This document shows positions 53,972 through 63,886 of a DNA stretch of 64,000 nucleotides, one piece after another. Source of the stretch: Euclidia mi (taxonomy: Eukaryota; Arthropoda; Insecta; Lepidoptera; Erebidae); NCBI GenBank assembly GCA_944739405.2, contig OX123196.2, positions 68,843,688 to 68,907,687 of the forward strand, in the 5' to 3' direction. The first letter of the stretch is position 1. Every line of letters begins with the position of its first letter. The translations under genes were made by a program, and so were the position numbers. The notes under the pieces are model-generated. The model did not search any database, was not told where the DNA came from, and was given only the letters and a program-made list of their open reading frames with translations.

Positions 53972-54346
53972 TCTATTTGTCTCACTTCCAATTACTGCAG
54001 TTGTTCTTGTTTAGGAGGTTAGTCTTTGTAAACGAGGAGGTGCAGACATCAGCGAACCGGTACGTACTATTTAACTTGTGTATATCTGTGTTTTGCTGTC
54101 TATCTTTAATTTCTATTCTTGAATAACTATTATGTGTTATCTTACTATTGCCTAATTCAAACAGCTACCGATTCCCTACTTAACTGTTCGCAATTTTAAA
54201 TAACCGTTTTTTGTTTTTGCAAGTCACTTATCTATTGTCTACATTTTTACACCGAATCGTCGTAGTTTCTTTGTAAAGCAGAACGATTGCACACAGAGGG
54301 CTGTAATATACTTACGTTATTTTCCTATCATACACTTCATTTCATC

Positions 54347-54592
54347 ATGAGCACTAACCCCATTAAGTACTTCCTACTTAATAAAAATGAATTGGCCTAC
54401 GAGGTCACTATTCGTGGAGAGGAGCCGGCTACCTCTGTTTTAGGTTTACGGAAGCAGCTATCTAAACTACTCGAGCTGATTCCGAATGACGAAATCCTAG
54501 AGTCAGGCCTAGACATAGCAGACGACTTCAAGGGAGCTAGCCTGTCAGTTGCCGATTTAGATTCGCGAATCTCTTCCCTTAAACTAAACTAA
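54347..54592 (+). pseudogene. gag, N-terminal fragment
   Basis: The frame MSTNPIKYFLLNKNELAYEV continues for 82 codons to a stop. It has a leucine-rich segment, VLGLRKQLSKLLELIP, as in Gag N-termini. The assignment rests mainly on position, about 390 bp after the primer site and just before the capsid-like frame. The next frame (54613) follows within 20 bp, so one stop or frameshift breaks gag here. Confidence 0.65.
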
Positions 54593-54612
54593 CTGAACTA
54601 TACGACCACAAC

Positions 54613-55155
54613 TTGGCGAAGCGAACTACGGCTTTGCACAACCAGGTCTACCACAGATTAGGCAGATTAGACAAATCCGAACCTAAATACGGCAAGAAAA
54701 TATCCGACCTGACTGAACGCTTTCGGATGCTGTCGGCAGAGCTATCTAAGATAGAACACTCGAATGTTCCGTCGGTGGAAGTCGGAGTCACGATGACTTG
54801 CACGGATTCAACCCCTGCACAGGCAGCGTCGACTCCGGTAACTGTCCACTGTGAGCATTTGAGGGTTGGCGAACTATCGAAACTCAAATTCGACGGAACA
54901 GGCTGCGTTCGCGAATTTCTACAACGCGTGACGGAATTTAGGACGGTTAGAAATCTACCTGCTAATAGATTATTCGATTACGCGTCCGAAATTTTTATGG
55001 GTAATGCATTGCACTGGTTTCGCGGTGTTAAATATTCCATTTCTACATGGGACGAACTAGCTAGTAAACTCACAGCTGATTTTACACTGTACGACTATGA
55101 TTATAAACTTTTGCCGAGATTCGTAATCGTACTCAAGGGCAAACTGAGGGTATAA
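54613..55155 (+). pseudogene. gag, capsid-like fragment
   Basis: A 180-codon frame. ALHWFRGVKYSISTWDELASKL followed by F resembles the LxW(Y/F)R...SWDEL block of Gypsy/Ty3 capsid. KFDGTGCVREFLQRVTEFR is the usual block some 40 residues earlier. The frame ends in a stop, after which gag continues only as broken sequence to 55634, where KRCVFC suggests the first half of a zinc knuckle next to the TIR element. Confidence 0.85.
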
Positions 55156-55634
55156 TCATCTATTTATCAATTATGTTCCAACTTTTTGCGCGATTGTCAC
55201 CGAACACGGTACTAACCGAACATGCAAAATTAAATATATTGCTTCACAATATAAGACCGTGTTATTCTACAGTACTAGCTTCATGTACTAGGCTATAGAC
55301 ACTATAGACACTCTAAAAACACAATGTCTAAACTATGAGAGGTTCCAGTGTTTAAGTGCACAATTTCACGAACCTAGTTACCCTACGTCTAACACAGTAG
55401 CACCTGATTTAGCTTACATAAATAAAAAGGACACGCACGGTAACTATAATAATTCACAGTACTATAAACCGTCTAAACTAAAAAACTACGCTTCTGTCGC
55501 ATCTATAAAAGTCGAACCGAACGATACACCTGTGCCTAACCTACAACACTATAATGTCAACATGATATCTAAATCAGCTGTTCCTACAAAAATAACTAAT
55601 AAGAGGTGTGTGTTTTGCCCGCGATGTCGTTTAA

Positions 55635-56128
55635 AGCTGTGCGTCCACCGGATCGGAATCGGAGCGTACGGAGCGGAAGTATTTGTTGCTTTGTATTAAT
55701 TTCTATGAAACTGCGTGCACTGGATCGGCATTTCTGCGCCAGAGACCTGTATTTGTGCTGATGACGTCATCCGCAGTGAACGCATCATTCAGATTCCGAG
55801 CGTTTCAAGTTCTGACGTGTTTGCGGCATTACACTGTAGGCAAAAATACTTATTCACGATGAACGACGATGTTTTAATTACTTTAGTAGAGTCATATGAA
55901 TGTACCCAAAAATCTATGATATTCATTATTTATGATATTCATTTAATGTATAATATTCTCCGAAAATTAATCTACAACAATATCCTCGTCACTATCCTCC
56001 TGCTTTAAAAATACCTAAATTGCCGATGTTGAATCCGAATGCAGTGGACGCACCCCATCGGCATTTTGAAAATGACGACGCTCCGTCCGCTCCGTACGCT
56101 CCGATTCCGATCCTGTGGACGCGCAGCT
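55635..56128. mobile_element. TIR element (MITE-like) inserted in gag
   Basis: Terminal inverted repeats of at least 37 bp: left from GTGCGTCCACCGGATCGG to TACGGAGCGGA, right TCCGCTCCGTACGC to GTGGACGCGC, differing at about two sites. Both outer ends carry AGCT, which may be a target duplication or part of the repeat. The interior holds ATGAACGACGATG encoding MNDDVLITLVESYECTQKS, reminiscent of the first helix of a MADF/Myb-like domain, such as those carried by PIF/Harbinger elements. No transposase is present. Confidence 0.85.
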
Positions 56129-56238
56129 CAACTGATCACTCACTAGGGACGTGCAAGCGAGAACGTTATCCGATATGTTTTAAGTGTGACCTTAGGGATG
56201 TCACGTTCGTAAATTGTCCTAACTGTAAAAATAAATGA
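56129..56238 (+). pseudogene. gag, C-terminal zinc-finger tail
   Basis: After the TIR element the frame reads CKRERYPICFKCDLRDVTFV then NCPNCKNK and stops. The CxxC...CxxC pattern is a zinc-binding tail as found at the end of Gag. The stop TGA (56236-56238) overlaps the pol ATG (56235) as ATGA. The open frame begins inside the TIR element (56020), which is not meaningful. Confidence 0.75.
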
Positions 56239-58295
56239 TTTTCAAGAAACTAATTTACTCGGATCGTAGTTCGTCAAATAAGATGACAAACCCTACCGTT
56301 TGTACATCTTCTAAACCTAAATATTTTGTCAAAGAATACTGGAAAAATTGGCTGAACACTCTAAAAGTGTATTTTTCCAGTTATTCTGTGGCTGCGATCC
56401 GTGATCAAAAACCTAATACTGATTTTCGACCCTATGTTAATGTAACCATTAAGAATCTACCCCTTACTGGGTTACTTGACTCAGGTTCTGCCGTGACTAT
56501 ATTGGGCAATAATTCTCATATAAAAATTATTTCTCAAACTTATCTCCCTTTGAATAAGTGTGACAACCCTAATATATTTTTTCGATCGGCGTGTGGTCAT
56601 CGTTTGACACCGATCGGCTATATCAACCTACCAACCAACACTTTTGAAAATAAAACTTATAACTTAAAAGCGTACGTAATTCCAGAAGTCACTAGTTCGT
56701 TAATTTTAGGTATTGACTTCTGGAAAAGATTTAAATTGTTACCAAATTATATTTACTCTGTCTCTTTAGCTAATAATGACCCTTGTAGTAATTCCTTACC
56801 TAATAAACCTAATGCTGCCTTACAATCCTACAGTGAGCTTAATGACTACCAAAAACGTTTAGCGGATAAGATGATTAAGCAATTCGAATGTATATCTTCC
56901 GAGAAGAAAGGCCTTGGACGTACCCATTTAGTCGAGCATCGTATTGATACAGGTGACTCACCGCCAATACGTCAGCGATACTATCGTCTGCCGCCAGAAA
57001 AATTGCGTGTTATTATTGAGGAACTAGACGAGATGCTAAAACTCGGAGTCGTTGAACCGTGTGAAAGCCCATGGTCTTCGCCTATCCTATTAACGCCTAA
57101 GAAAGATGGTAAATTAAGGTTTTGTTTAGACAGCCGAAAACTAAACTCGGTTACACGTAAGGATGCGTACAAACTACCGTATGTTTCCGAAATCCTAGAT
57201 AACCTAAAAAATGCTAGATTCCTAAGTAGTATTGATCTATCTAAATCTTTTTGGCAGACGCCTATTCGGAGTAGCGATCGGGACAAGACCGCGTTCTACG
57301 TATCTACCCGCGGAACATTCCGATTTGTTACTATGCCTTTCGGCTTAACTAATGCGCCGGCTACGCAACAAAAATTGGTCGATCAATTATTTACAAATAG
57401 TCCAGAGTTCGAAAACGCGGTGTTCGTATTCTTAGACGATATTTGTATTATAGGAAAAGATTTTGATCATCACATTCAGCTGTTTTCTAAAGTATACGCG
57501 AAACTAAAATCAGCTAACTTAACTATTTATTTAGAAAAGTCACATTTCTTTAGAAACGAATTAAAATACTTGGGTTACGTAGTCAATTCTAAAGGACTTC
57601 ACGTAGATCCTAGTAAGGTGGAAGTAATAATGAACTATCCTGTACCTACAAATACAAAGGAGGTAAAATGGTTTTTGGGTACCGCGTCTTGGTACCGTAG
57701 ATTTATACCTAATTTTAGTTCAATTGCAGGGCCTCTAAATAAACTTACTTCTACCAGTAAAAAGGCTGCTCCTTTTGTGTGGTCGGAGGAAGCTAACAAC
57801 TTATTTATTAAACTCAAACACCTGTTATCTACAGAGCCTATTCTATCTTGTGCGGACTATAACAAACCGTTCGAAGTGCACACGGATGCTAGCGACTATG
57901 GCGTAGGGGCTTTACTCACACAAACTACTGACGGTGTGGAGTATCCTATAGCTTATATGAGCAAATCCTTGTCTACACAGGAACGTAATTATAGTATTAC
58001 GGAACGGGAGGCGCTAGCTGTTTTAGTCGCGGTAGAACATTGGCGATGTTACTTAGATAACGGTTTGAAATTCACTGTCTACACAGATCACTCAGCCTTA
58101 AAATGGTTTTTAAATTTAAGTAACCCTACGGGTCGCTTAGCGAGATGGGGGGTGCGCCTGTCTTCTTTTAATTTTGATGTGAAACATCGCCGCGGCGCGG
58201 ATAACGTCATACCCGACGCACTATCGCGGGCAAGTGCCGTGTCGGCTATTGATACTAACACTGATAATTATACTACCATAACCTCGGATCAGTGA
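56235..58295 (+). CDS. pol: protease, reverse transcriptase, RNase H
   Basis: A 686-codon open frame. Protease: LLDSGSAVTILG with D82, and SLILGIDFWKRF near 155-166. RT: SPILLTPKKDGKLRFC near 282-297, motif A SSIDLSKSFWQ with D334, MPFGLTNAPATQQKL near 367-381, and motif C FVFLDDI with D401 and D402. RNase H: VHTDASDYGVGALL with D551, SITEREALAV, VYTDHSALKWF with D617 and DALSRA with D661. All catalytic residues are present. Pol starts with ATGA overlapping the gag stop, so it was probably made by frameshift or re-initiation. It ends before integrase, which lies in separate frames at 58380 and 58628. Confidence 0.95.
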   Translation: MIFKKLIYSDRSSSNKMTNPTVCTSSKPKYFVKEYWKNWLNTLKVYFSSYSVAAIRDQKPNTDFRPYVNVTIKNLPLTGLLDSGSAVTILGNNSHIKIISQTYLPLNKCDNPNIFFRSACGHRLTPIGYINLPTNTFENKTYNLKAYVIPEVTSSLILGIDFWKRFKLLPNYIYSVSLANNDPCSNSLPNKPNAALQSYSELNDYQKRLADKMIKQFECISSEKKGLGRTHLVEHRIDTGDSPPIRQRYYRLPPEKLRVIIEELDEMLKLGVVEPCESPWSSPILLTPKKDGKLRFCLDSRKLNSVTRKDAYKLPYVSEILDNLKNARFLSSIDLSKSFWQTPIRSSDRDKTAFYVSTRGTFRFVTMPFGLTNAPATQQKLVDQLFTNSPEFENAVFVFLDDICIIGKDFDHHIQLFSKVYAKLKSANLTIYLEKSHFFRNELKYLGYVVNSKGLHVDPSKVEVIMNYPVPTNTKEVKWFLGTASWYRRFIPNFSSIAGPLNKLTSTSKKAAPFVWSEEANNLFIKLKHLLSTEPILSCADYNKPFEVHTDASDYGVGALLTQTTDGVEYPIAYMSKSLSTQERNYSITEREALAVLVAVEHWRCYLDNGLKFTVYTDHSALKWFLNLSNPTGRLARWGVRLSSFNFDVKHRRGADNVIPDALSRASAVSAIDTNTDNYTTITSDQ

Positions 58296-58379
58296 TATAC
58301 TACTATCTACAATGGCTGTAAAAACTCACCTACATCCTTTCCTAACTATTCCATCAAAAATGATAAGTTATATCGATAT

Positions 58380-58607
58380 ATGGTATCGAAATGTGCACTG
58401 CGGAAAGAATTCGAATGGAAAGAGGTTCTACCTACCTCGGATAGATCTACAGCTATTAAAAAAAACCATTCGGAACTCGCTGCGGGTCATTTAGGTATTT
58501 TTAAAACGTATAAACGTTTAACACAGCGTTATTATTGGCCCGGTATGCACGCCGACGTTGTTAAATTTATATCTTCGTGTGATACTTGTGTCGCACATAA
58601 ACACTAA
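58380..58607 (+). pseudogene. integrase N-terminal zinc-binding domain
   Basis: A 75-codon frame with the HHCC motif: H30, H37 (HSELAAGHLGIFKTYKRL), then RYYWPGMHADVVKFISS, then C67 and C70 (CDTCVAHKH). It follows RNase H after a stop and a frameshift, and stops just before the catalytic core frame at 58628. Confidence 0.88.
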
Positions 58608-58627
58608 AACATGCTACTTTTGATGTT

Positions 58628-59515
58628 ATGGGACGACCAAAGGTGTGCTCTCGTCCCTTCCAAACAATTAGTATCGACCTTGTTAGACCCCTTCCCTCAA
58701 GCAGAAAACAAAATAGCTATAATTTTGTTGTTACTTGTTACTTCAGTAAATATTGTCTTCTCTTTCCCATCAAGCGGGCTACTGCCGAGATTATAACTAA
58801 CATTCTCGAGGAAAAAGTTTTCTTAATACATGGCATACCTTCAACCGTTATTCTAGACAATGGTAAACAATTTATAAGTGCAACTCTAAAGTCTATGATT
58901 AGAAAATATAAAATACCTAACTTGCACTTTACACTGAAATACACTCTGCACGTAAATTCTGTTGAGAAATACAACAAAACCATCGTGACTACTATATCTT
59001 CGTTTATCGAAAACGACCATAGAATACGGGATACTTTAATTCCCAAAATTCAATTCGCGCTAAATACTGCGGTTAATGAGGTAACTGGTTATACTCCGAG
59101 TTTTCTAGTGTACGGCAGAGAACTAGTAACTTGCGGTTCACACTATATTGATGCCGAGTCAGATGATGTTATTTATATACCTAGGGATTCTTATGCTGAA
59201 AATATAGGCTGTCTATCAAGTATTTTCGATAAGGTCCAGTCTCTTTTAATACAAGCTCACGCTAGAAACTCATACACATACAACTTACGTCGTAAACCGG
59301 CTGAGTTTAACATAGGTGATACCGTATGGAAAAGAACCTTCTATTTAAGTGATAAGGACAAATCATTTAGCAAACAACTGGCTCCTAAGTTTGCCAAATG
59401 TATTATTATTGCTAAAAAGTCATCACTAGTATACGAATTAGCGGATTCGTCGGGTAAATCTATTGGCAGTTGGCACATTAAAGATTTAAAACTAATTAAC
59501 TACACTGATTCCTAA
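58628..59515 (+). pseudogene. integrase catalytic core and C-terminus
   Basis: A 295-codon frame with the DDE core: D17 (ISIDLVRPLP), D77 (VILDNGKQF) and E113 (SVEKYNKT). D77 and E113 are separated by 35 residues, as in retroviral-type integrases. LNTAVNEVTGYTPSFLVYGRE is the usual post-core block. The C-terminus has YNLRRKPAEFNIGDTVW and SWHIKDLKLI, shared with the relic at 32258-32505. The core looks competent but is separated from the zinc domain. Confidence 0.92.
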
Positions 59516-59663
59516 CCTAACTAGATTCTTTCATTGTACCTACCTGCAGTTTGAGTTTCATAATCACTATCTACTTAGCACTGTCTACAGAAGTTTGGAG
59601 GACTTAGTTAGACGGACTTTTCTTGTCTAGACACGAAAAATCCTGCTGTACAGAGCGGGGTAT
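59516..59663 (+). other. Region between integrase and 3' LTR
   Basis: About 148 bp with no envelope-like frame, ending in ACAGAGCGGGGTAT, the likely polypurine tract. Confidence 0.7.
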
Positions 59664-60441
59664 TGTAACGTAATACTACACGTATTGCGTTATAATATCT
59701 CGCAGGCGCTTAACGCCAGCTTAGTCGTTCGCAATATTACCAAATATGGTCATGTTCACTAGCCAAAGGCAGTTGTGAGTCATAGGCCTATATCTATATA
59801 AGATGGGTGCGCGATCTAAGTCGATCACTTGCCCTACACACCGTCTCGCTGATGGTTGTAGTAACTACAACTACAATCCTACTTCTCTTTCTACTGTCCC
59901 GCTGGGGGTAAGCATATTCTAGTTGTCTGTGTGCCTATACGTTCTGTCTGTAGTATCTGTGTCTCCTAAGCATAACAGCCGATCTAGGGACCGCCTGTTC
60001 CTGACCGGTTGTTGTGTATTCTCTATGCTGTTTCCAGTTCTTCCTACGGGCTCACTGCACCTGTCTTCTCTGCCGTGCCGCTACTAGCCAGCTGCCACCC
60101 AAGCCTCTGTTCCTGCCTACGAGCTCCTACAGCCAGGCCACGGATGCCTGAGCCTGACCGCTCGGCCCACATCGGCTGCACCGCCTGAGACCCCGCTCAG
60201 CCTGAACCTCGACTACAGAGCTGCCTGCGCAGCGCACCTTGGCCAGCTCATCGGCGACCCTACGAGCAGCTACCCTGCGAGCGTCGGAGAGCAGCAGGAG
60301 TCTACGCTCCAGCCTTCAGGCCAGTGCTTACCTAGTTCGGTCATACTGTATGTAAGCGGTAGTGAGACATAATAAAGAACCTGTTCAGCCTAGCAGTGTT
60401 TCTCTCGAACCCCGACATCCTACCTGAGATCCCCCGTCTCA
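59664..60441 (+). repeat. 3' LTR of Gypsy element
   Basis: 778 bp, starting TGTAACG and ending GTCTCA. It lacks about 29 bp (the TCTACAGGCTACAAGCCACG part) relative to LTR1 and has a few substitutions. It is followed by AAGT. Confidence 0.95.
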
Positions 60442-60585
60442 AAGTAATAAATAATGATGTCATGCAATCTTTGAATCAAAACGATACGTAATATGGAAAT
60501 TGTGATTTATACACACAAAACACGGTATACAAGGCACCCATGCATTTACGCACGAACGCATGCACGCACGCACGATGCATACATA

Positions 60586-61105
60586 GGCTGGTTTCAGAGT
60601 CACGCGTTTGACCGGCGCCGGCCACACGCGCGCGCTTACAATAACACTAGATTAGTAGTAGCGTTTCAAGCTGGTTTCAGAGTCACGCGTTTGACCGGCG
60701 CCGGCCACACGCGCGCGCTTACAATTACACTAGATTAGTAGTAGCGTTTCATAGTCACGCAGTTCAAACGCGCCGCGTGTGAGACGCGCGCGCCGGCCGC
60801 GCTGCCGAAGCTTCATACATTGTAATGAGAAACGCGAACTCGTTTCACAGTGGTCCGCGCGCCAAACGCTCTGTTGAGACGCGCTGGCCGACGGCGCGTG
60901 CCGCGCGTCACTCTGAAACCAGCCTCATAGTCACGCAATTCAAACGCGCCGCGTGTGAGACGCACGCCGTCGGCCGCCGCTGCCGAAGCTTCATACATTG
61001 CAAAGAGAAACGCGAACTCGTTTCACTGTGGTCCGCGCGCCAAACGCGCTGTTTGACCGGCGCTGGCCGACGGCGCGTGCCGCGCGCGTCACTCTGAAAC
61101 CAGCC
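60586..61105. mobile_element. GC-rich MITE with both halves duplicated
   Basis: Ends are GGCTGGTTTCAGAGTCACGC and, inverted, GTCACTCTGAAACCAGCC, flanked by ATA on both sides (60583-60585 and 61106-61108). The left 84 bp are repeated in tandem (60586-60669 and 60670-60753). The right part is also repeated in tandem (60752-60927 and 60928-61107, about 178 bp each). Each right unit ends in an inverted terminal word, so three of the ends have a mobile-element terminus. ORFs across it are repeat artefacts. Confidence 0.85.
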
Positions 61106-61384
61106 ATACAAGCACACACGCACGTCCGTGCTTTCTTTTGATATTTACGTTACGTATAATATGCTAATGAGAGAGCGGGGATTTGACGACTATGATATAA
61201 AAAAGTTATTCAGAGCTCATACTCACAACAATACCCAAAGAGCTATATAGATCCTTGGCATGAGGTATACCTTATACTATAAACATAGACTGCCAAAAAC
61301 ATCACCAATGAATTTCCTTATAATAATTTTCGTAATACAATTTTTTAGAACAACCAATTTTATATGATTTATGGAATAATGCGG

Positions 61385-61605
61385 ACCTAGTCGTTGCCCA
61401 TCGGTCCCGAGGATGCCTCGTGGAGAGGCAAAACACGTGCCAAAGCATACTCGGCGCATCGAACCCATTTCCGCATTATTCCATCTATCCCTTATCCTTT
61501 GTCTTTAGAGAAGTTCGGTATTGTCAACCTTTTTCTATTACAATCTTTAGGGTGGCCAATCCGAGGGTGCGTGGTGGGTTCCTCTTTCCTTCCATTAGGT
61601 TACAA
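61385..61605 (+). repeat. Interspersed repeat, copy 2
   Basis: The block from CTTATCC to CATTAGGTTA (61490-61605) matches 38755-38866 with few differences (TTCGGTATTGTCAACCTTTT, GGGTGCGTGGTGGG). Just before it, ATGGAATAATGCGGA (61371) and TCCGCATTATTCCAT (61470) form a 15-bp inverted repeat, specific to this copy. Confidence 0.65.
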
Positions 61606-62670
61606 TAGAGTTCCGCCAAGTAACGCCTGATTCAATCAACTTTATAGTCACAATAGCATTTTGAGTCAATACGAGGTTTTACCCTACCCATAGGACCTGG
61701 CAGGTTGGTATAGTATATATATACGTCTTGATTTTAAATGATAAATGATAAAATACTGTAGAATGTTAAATTTATTGTCAAGACTTGAAATTGAAGAGTG
61801 GTTGGTGCGATTGAAATGTATATTTACTATTGTTGCTACTATTGTAGACAGCAAACTTTTTAGTTTACGTGACTTATCTTTGATTTTGCATGCTGTGATA
61901 ATATTATAACGTTGTTTATTTGAAAAAAGTGTAAACACCTAGTCATTGTAATTTTGATATTTATGAAAAAAAAATTGAGAGTCTTTTCACCAGATGTAAA
62001 TAATTAAAAAAAACTAAAACATTTTTGACTAGTTCTAAGACTGATTTTATAGTGAATATGGACATTTAGATTTGAATGTGTAGTGATTGTTATACCTATC
62101 TGTTAATTTTTAATATTAATTGTCAAAACGGTAAGACAGATTGAAATGTAAAATATTGTCAGTAGGTATTGACAATATTTTACAGTAAGAATAAATATTT
62201 AAATACAAAAAGAGTACGGTTTTTCAAAGTGTTTCCTAATAAGACTGATTTTATATAGAACAATATTGTTGTCAATATTTGATTTCTGGATTAATAATTT
62301 TAAATAAGAGGAATTGTTATAGTAGTAGGTATGACTGATTTTCAAACGGAAAATGCTGTACTATTTCCTTTTTATAAAAATGTTGGTAATCAAACGTTGT
62401 TTTATTACCTCCTGTAAAAAAATAACAGTGGGGTGAAATAAGAAAAATAATTATCAAAAATATTTCGAGAACAAATAAAAAATATTTTCGTCCCTCGATT
62501 GACGATCAACAAACAGTACTTTCATATTTACTCATAAATATGACTGTATAGTACCAATCAAGCTTTGTTTTATTAGTTCCTGTAAAAACCATGTTTATTT
62601 TATTCGAGCCATACGTTGGTGAACAAAATTAATTATTAAACGTATTTCGGGGACAAATGAAATTACAAGT
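61606..62670. other. AT-rich degenerate repeats
   Basis: AAGACTGATTTTATA recurs near 62037, 62242 and, diverged, 62331. TTTTATTACCTCCTGTAAAAA (62400) recurs as TTTTATTAGTTCCTGTAAAAA (62566), and AATTATCAAAAATATTTCGAG as AATTATTAAACGTATTTCGGG, so a unit of about 166 bp is duplicated. A 15-bp hairpin (62147-62161 and 62170-62184) lies between. No gene is supported. Confidence 0.6.
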
Positions 62671-63005
62671 TCGGGAGAAGATGACACAAACATTTCCATT
62701 TTCCTTATTTCGGGAGCAGACATGCGGGGGAAGTTGGGAATAGAACTTCCCATCTTCCCCCGATCTTGTCATCGGGGGAAGATGAAACACGCATTCCCAT
62801 TTTCCCTCGTTCGGTGTCAGACATGCGGGGGAAGATGGGAATGCAACTTCCCATCTTCCCCCGATTACAAATTCGGGGGAAGATGACACAAAAATTCCCA
62901 TTTTCCCCCGTTCGAGGGGAGACATGCGGGGGAAGATGGGAATAAACCGAAAATTCCCATTTTCCCCCGTTCGGGGGGAGACATGCGGGGGAAGATGGGA
63001 ATAAA
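62671..63005. repeat. 101-bp-period minisatellite with palindromic words
   Basis: Units start near 62671, 62773 and 62873, with a partial fourth near 62940. Each holds CGGGGGAAGATGACACAAA, ATTCCCATTTTCCCCCGTTC, GACATGCGGGGGAAGATGGG and usually CTTCCCATCTTCCCCCGAT, which is the inverse of the first word. The array is much more GC-rich than its flanks. Proline/glycine-rich ORFs on the minus strand are products of the repeat. Confidence 0.9.
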
Positions 63006-63019
63006 CCCGCAGTATCTGC

Positions 63020-63400
63020 CACGTTATGTGACTTAATTTTACCTTAACTTACGAGGTGTTCTTTTGCCGTAGATTATGTTTGTTGTAAGACGCAAGGTAT
63101 ACTGTATAATTGATTTTGGTAGCTTGCCGTACCCCGAGAGTGTTACAGAACACATGCACCGCCGTACCCGCCACCACGTCTTTGGCCCGGAATAACGAAG
63201 CTGCCGGGAATTGGGGCTGTTACGTCCAAAAATTTGCAGAAGGCGTTTGTAGTATGTGAAATAATCGGCTTTGATTTTAACGCAAATATCATAAATATTG
63301 GAGTCAAAGTTCAAATAACGTATACTTAGCTAAACCGCAGGTGTGACTATTGTCTTGGGAGACCTGTACATGCTTTCTATTCAACTATACAGATTATGTT
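63020..63400. other. Stretch without recognised genes
   Basis: Contains AACACATGCACCGCCGTACC and AATAACGAAGCTGCCGGGAA. No repeat or gene assignment. Confidence 0.35.
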
Positions 63401-63404
63401 GTAT

Positions 63405-63790
63405 TATTTTATCTGGCACGCGTCGCCCCTATTGCCTTGGCGCCTGTGTGCGCCAGTTGCGCCATAGCAATAGGGGCGGCACACATCGCACACAGGGGCG
63501 GCTCGGCCCTGATATATGTATGGATTTATTAATTACTCATAACAGGCTCGCAGATCACCGGAATATTGCAACCTATTCAAGAATTAATTAAATATTATTG
63601 TAATGAAAATAATGATGATTTTGTTTTCCATTGTTGTTCTTTATACTGCGCCCGCGCTGCCACGCGGTCATACCGGGATCGTGTCAGTGCGTGCGACAAG
63701 TATTTAAAAAAGTTTTTTTCGCGGCGTCTTTTGCCGCCCCCTTAAATGTGCCGCCCGGGGCCATGCCCCCCCCCCCCCCACGCTACGCCA
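63405..63790. repeat. GGGGCGGCACA-type interspersed repeat with poly(C)
   Basis: ATAGGGGCGGCACACATCGC and CACAGGGGCGGCTCGG near 63470 are echoed inverted by GCCGCCCCCTTAAATGTGCC at 63733. A run of 15 C at 63765-63779 precedes ACGCTACGCCACTGG. The ending is typical of a repeat found widely in lepidopteran genomes (recalled). Confidence 0.55.
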
Positions 63791-63886
63791 CTGGTTCTCC
63801 ACACAGAGTTATCTTGAGCCGCCCGCGTCCTACCACTTCCCGATAAGTACTATTTACTACGTATTGTTTCCTTAGTCGCCTCTTAA

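Larger units (their letters stand above)
53153..60441 (+). mobile_element. Gypsy LTR retrotransposon, nearly full length
   Basis: LTRs of 807 and 778 bp start TGTAACG and end GTCTCA, flanked by the 4-bp duplication AAGT (53149-53152 and 60442-60445). Order is LTR, primer site, gag, protease-RT-RNase H, integrase, LTR: a Gypsy arrangement. There is no envelope-like ORF between integrase and LTR2. LTRs are near identical apart from a roughly 29-bp deletion in LTR2, so the insertion is young. Gag is broken by stops and by a 494-bp TIR element. Pol is intact through RNase H but integrase is split. Confidence 0.95.

Noticed and set aside
59516..59663. Envelope gene of the Gypsy element
   Set aside because: Only 148 bp lie between integrase and the 3' LTR, with no open frame of note.
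62671..63005. CRISPR-like array
   Set aside because: The units are contiguous tandem repeats with no variable spacers, in a eukaryotic TE-rich context.
62629..63022. Proline/glycine-rich minus-strand ORFs of about 100 codons
   Set aside because: They are translations of the 101-bp minisatellite in two frames.
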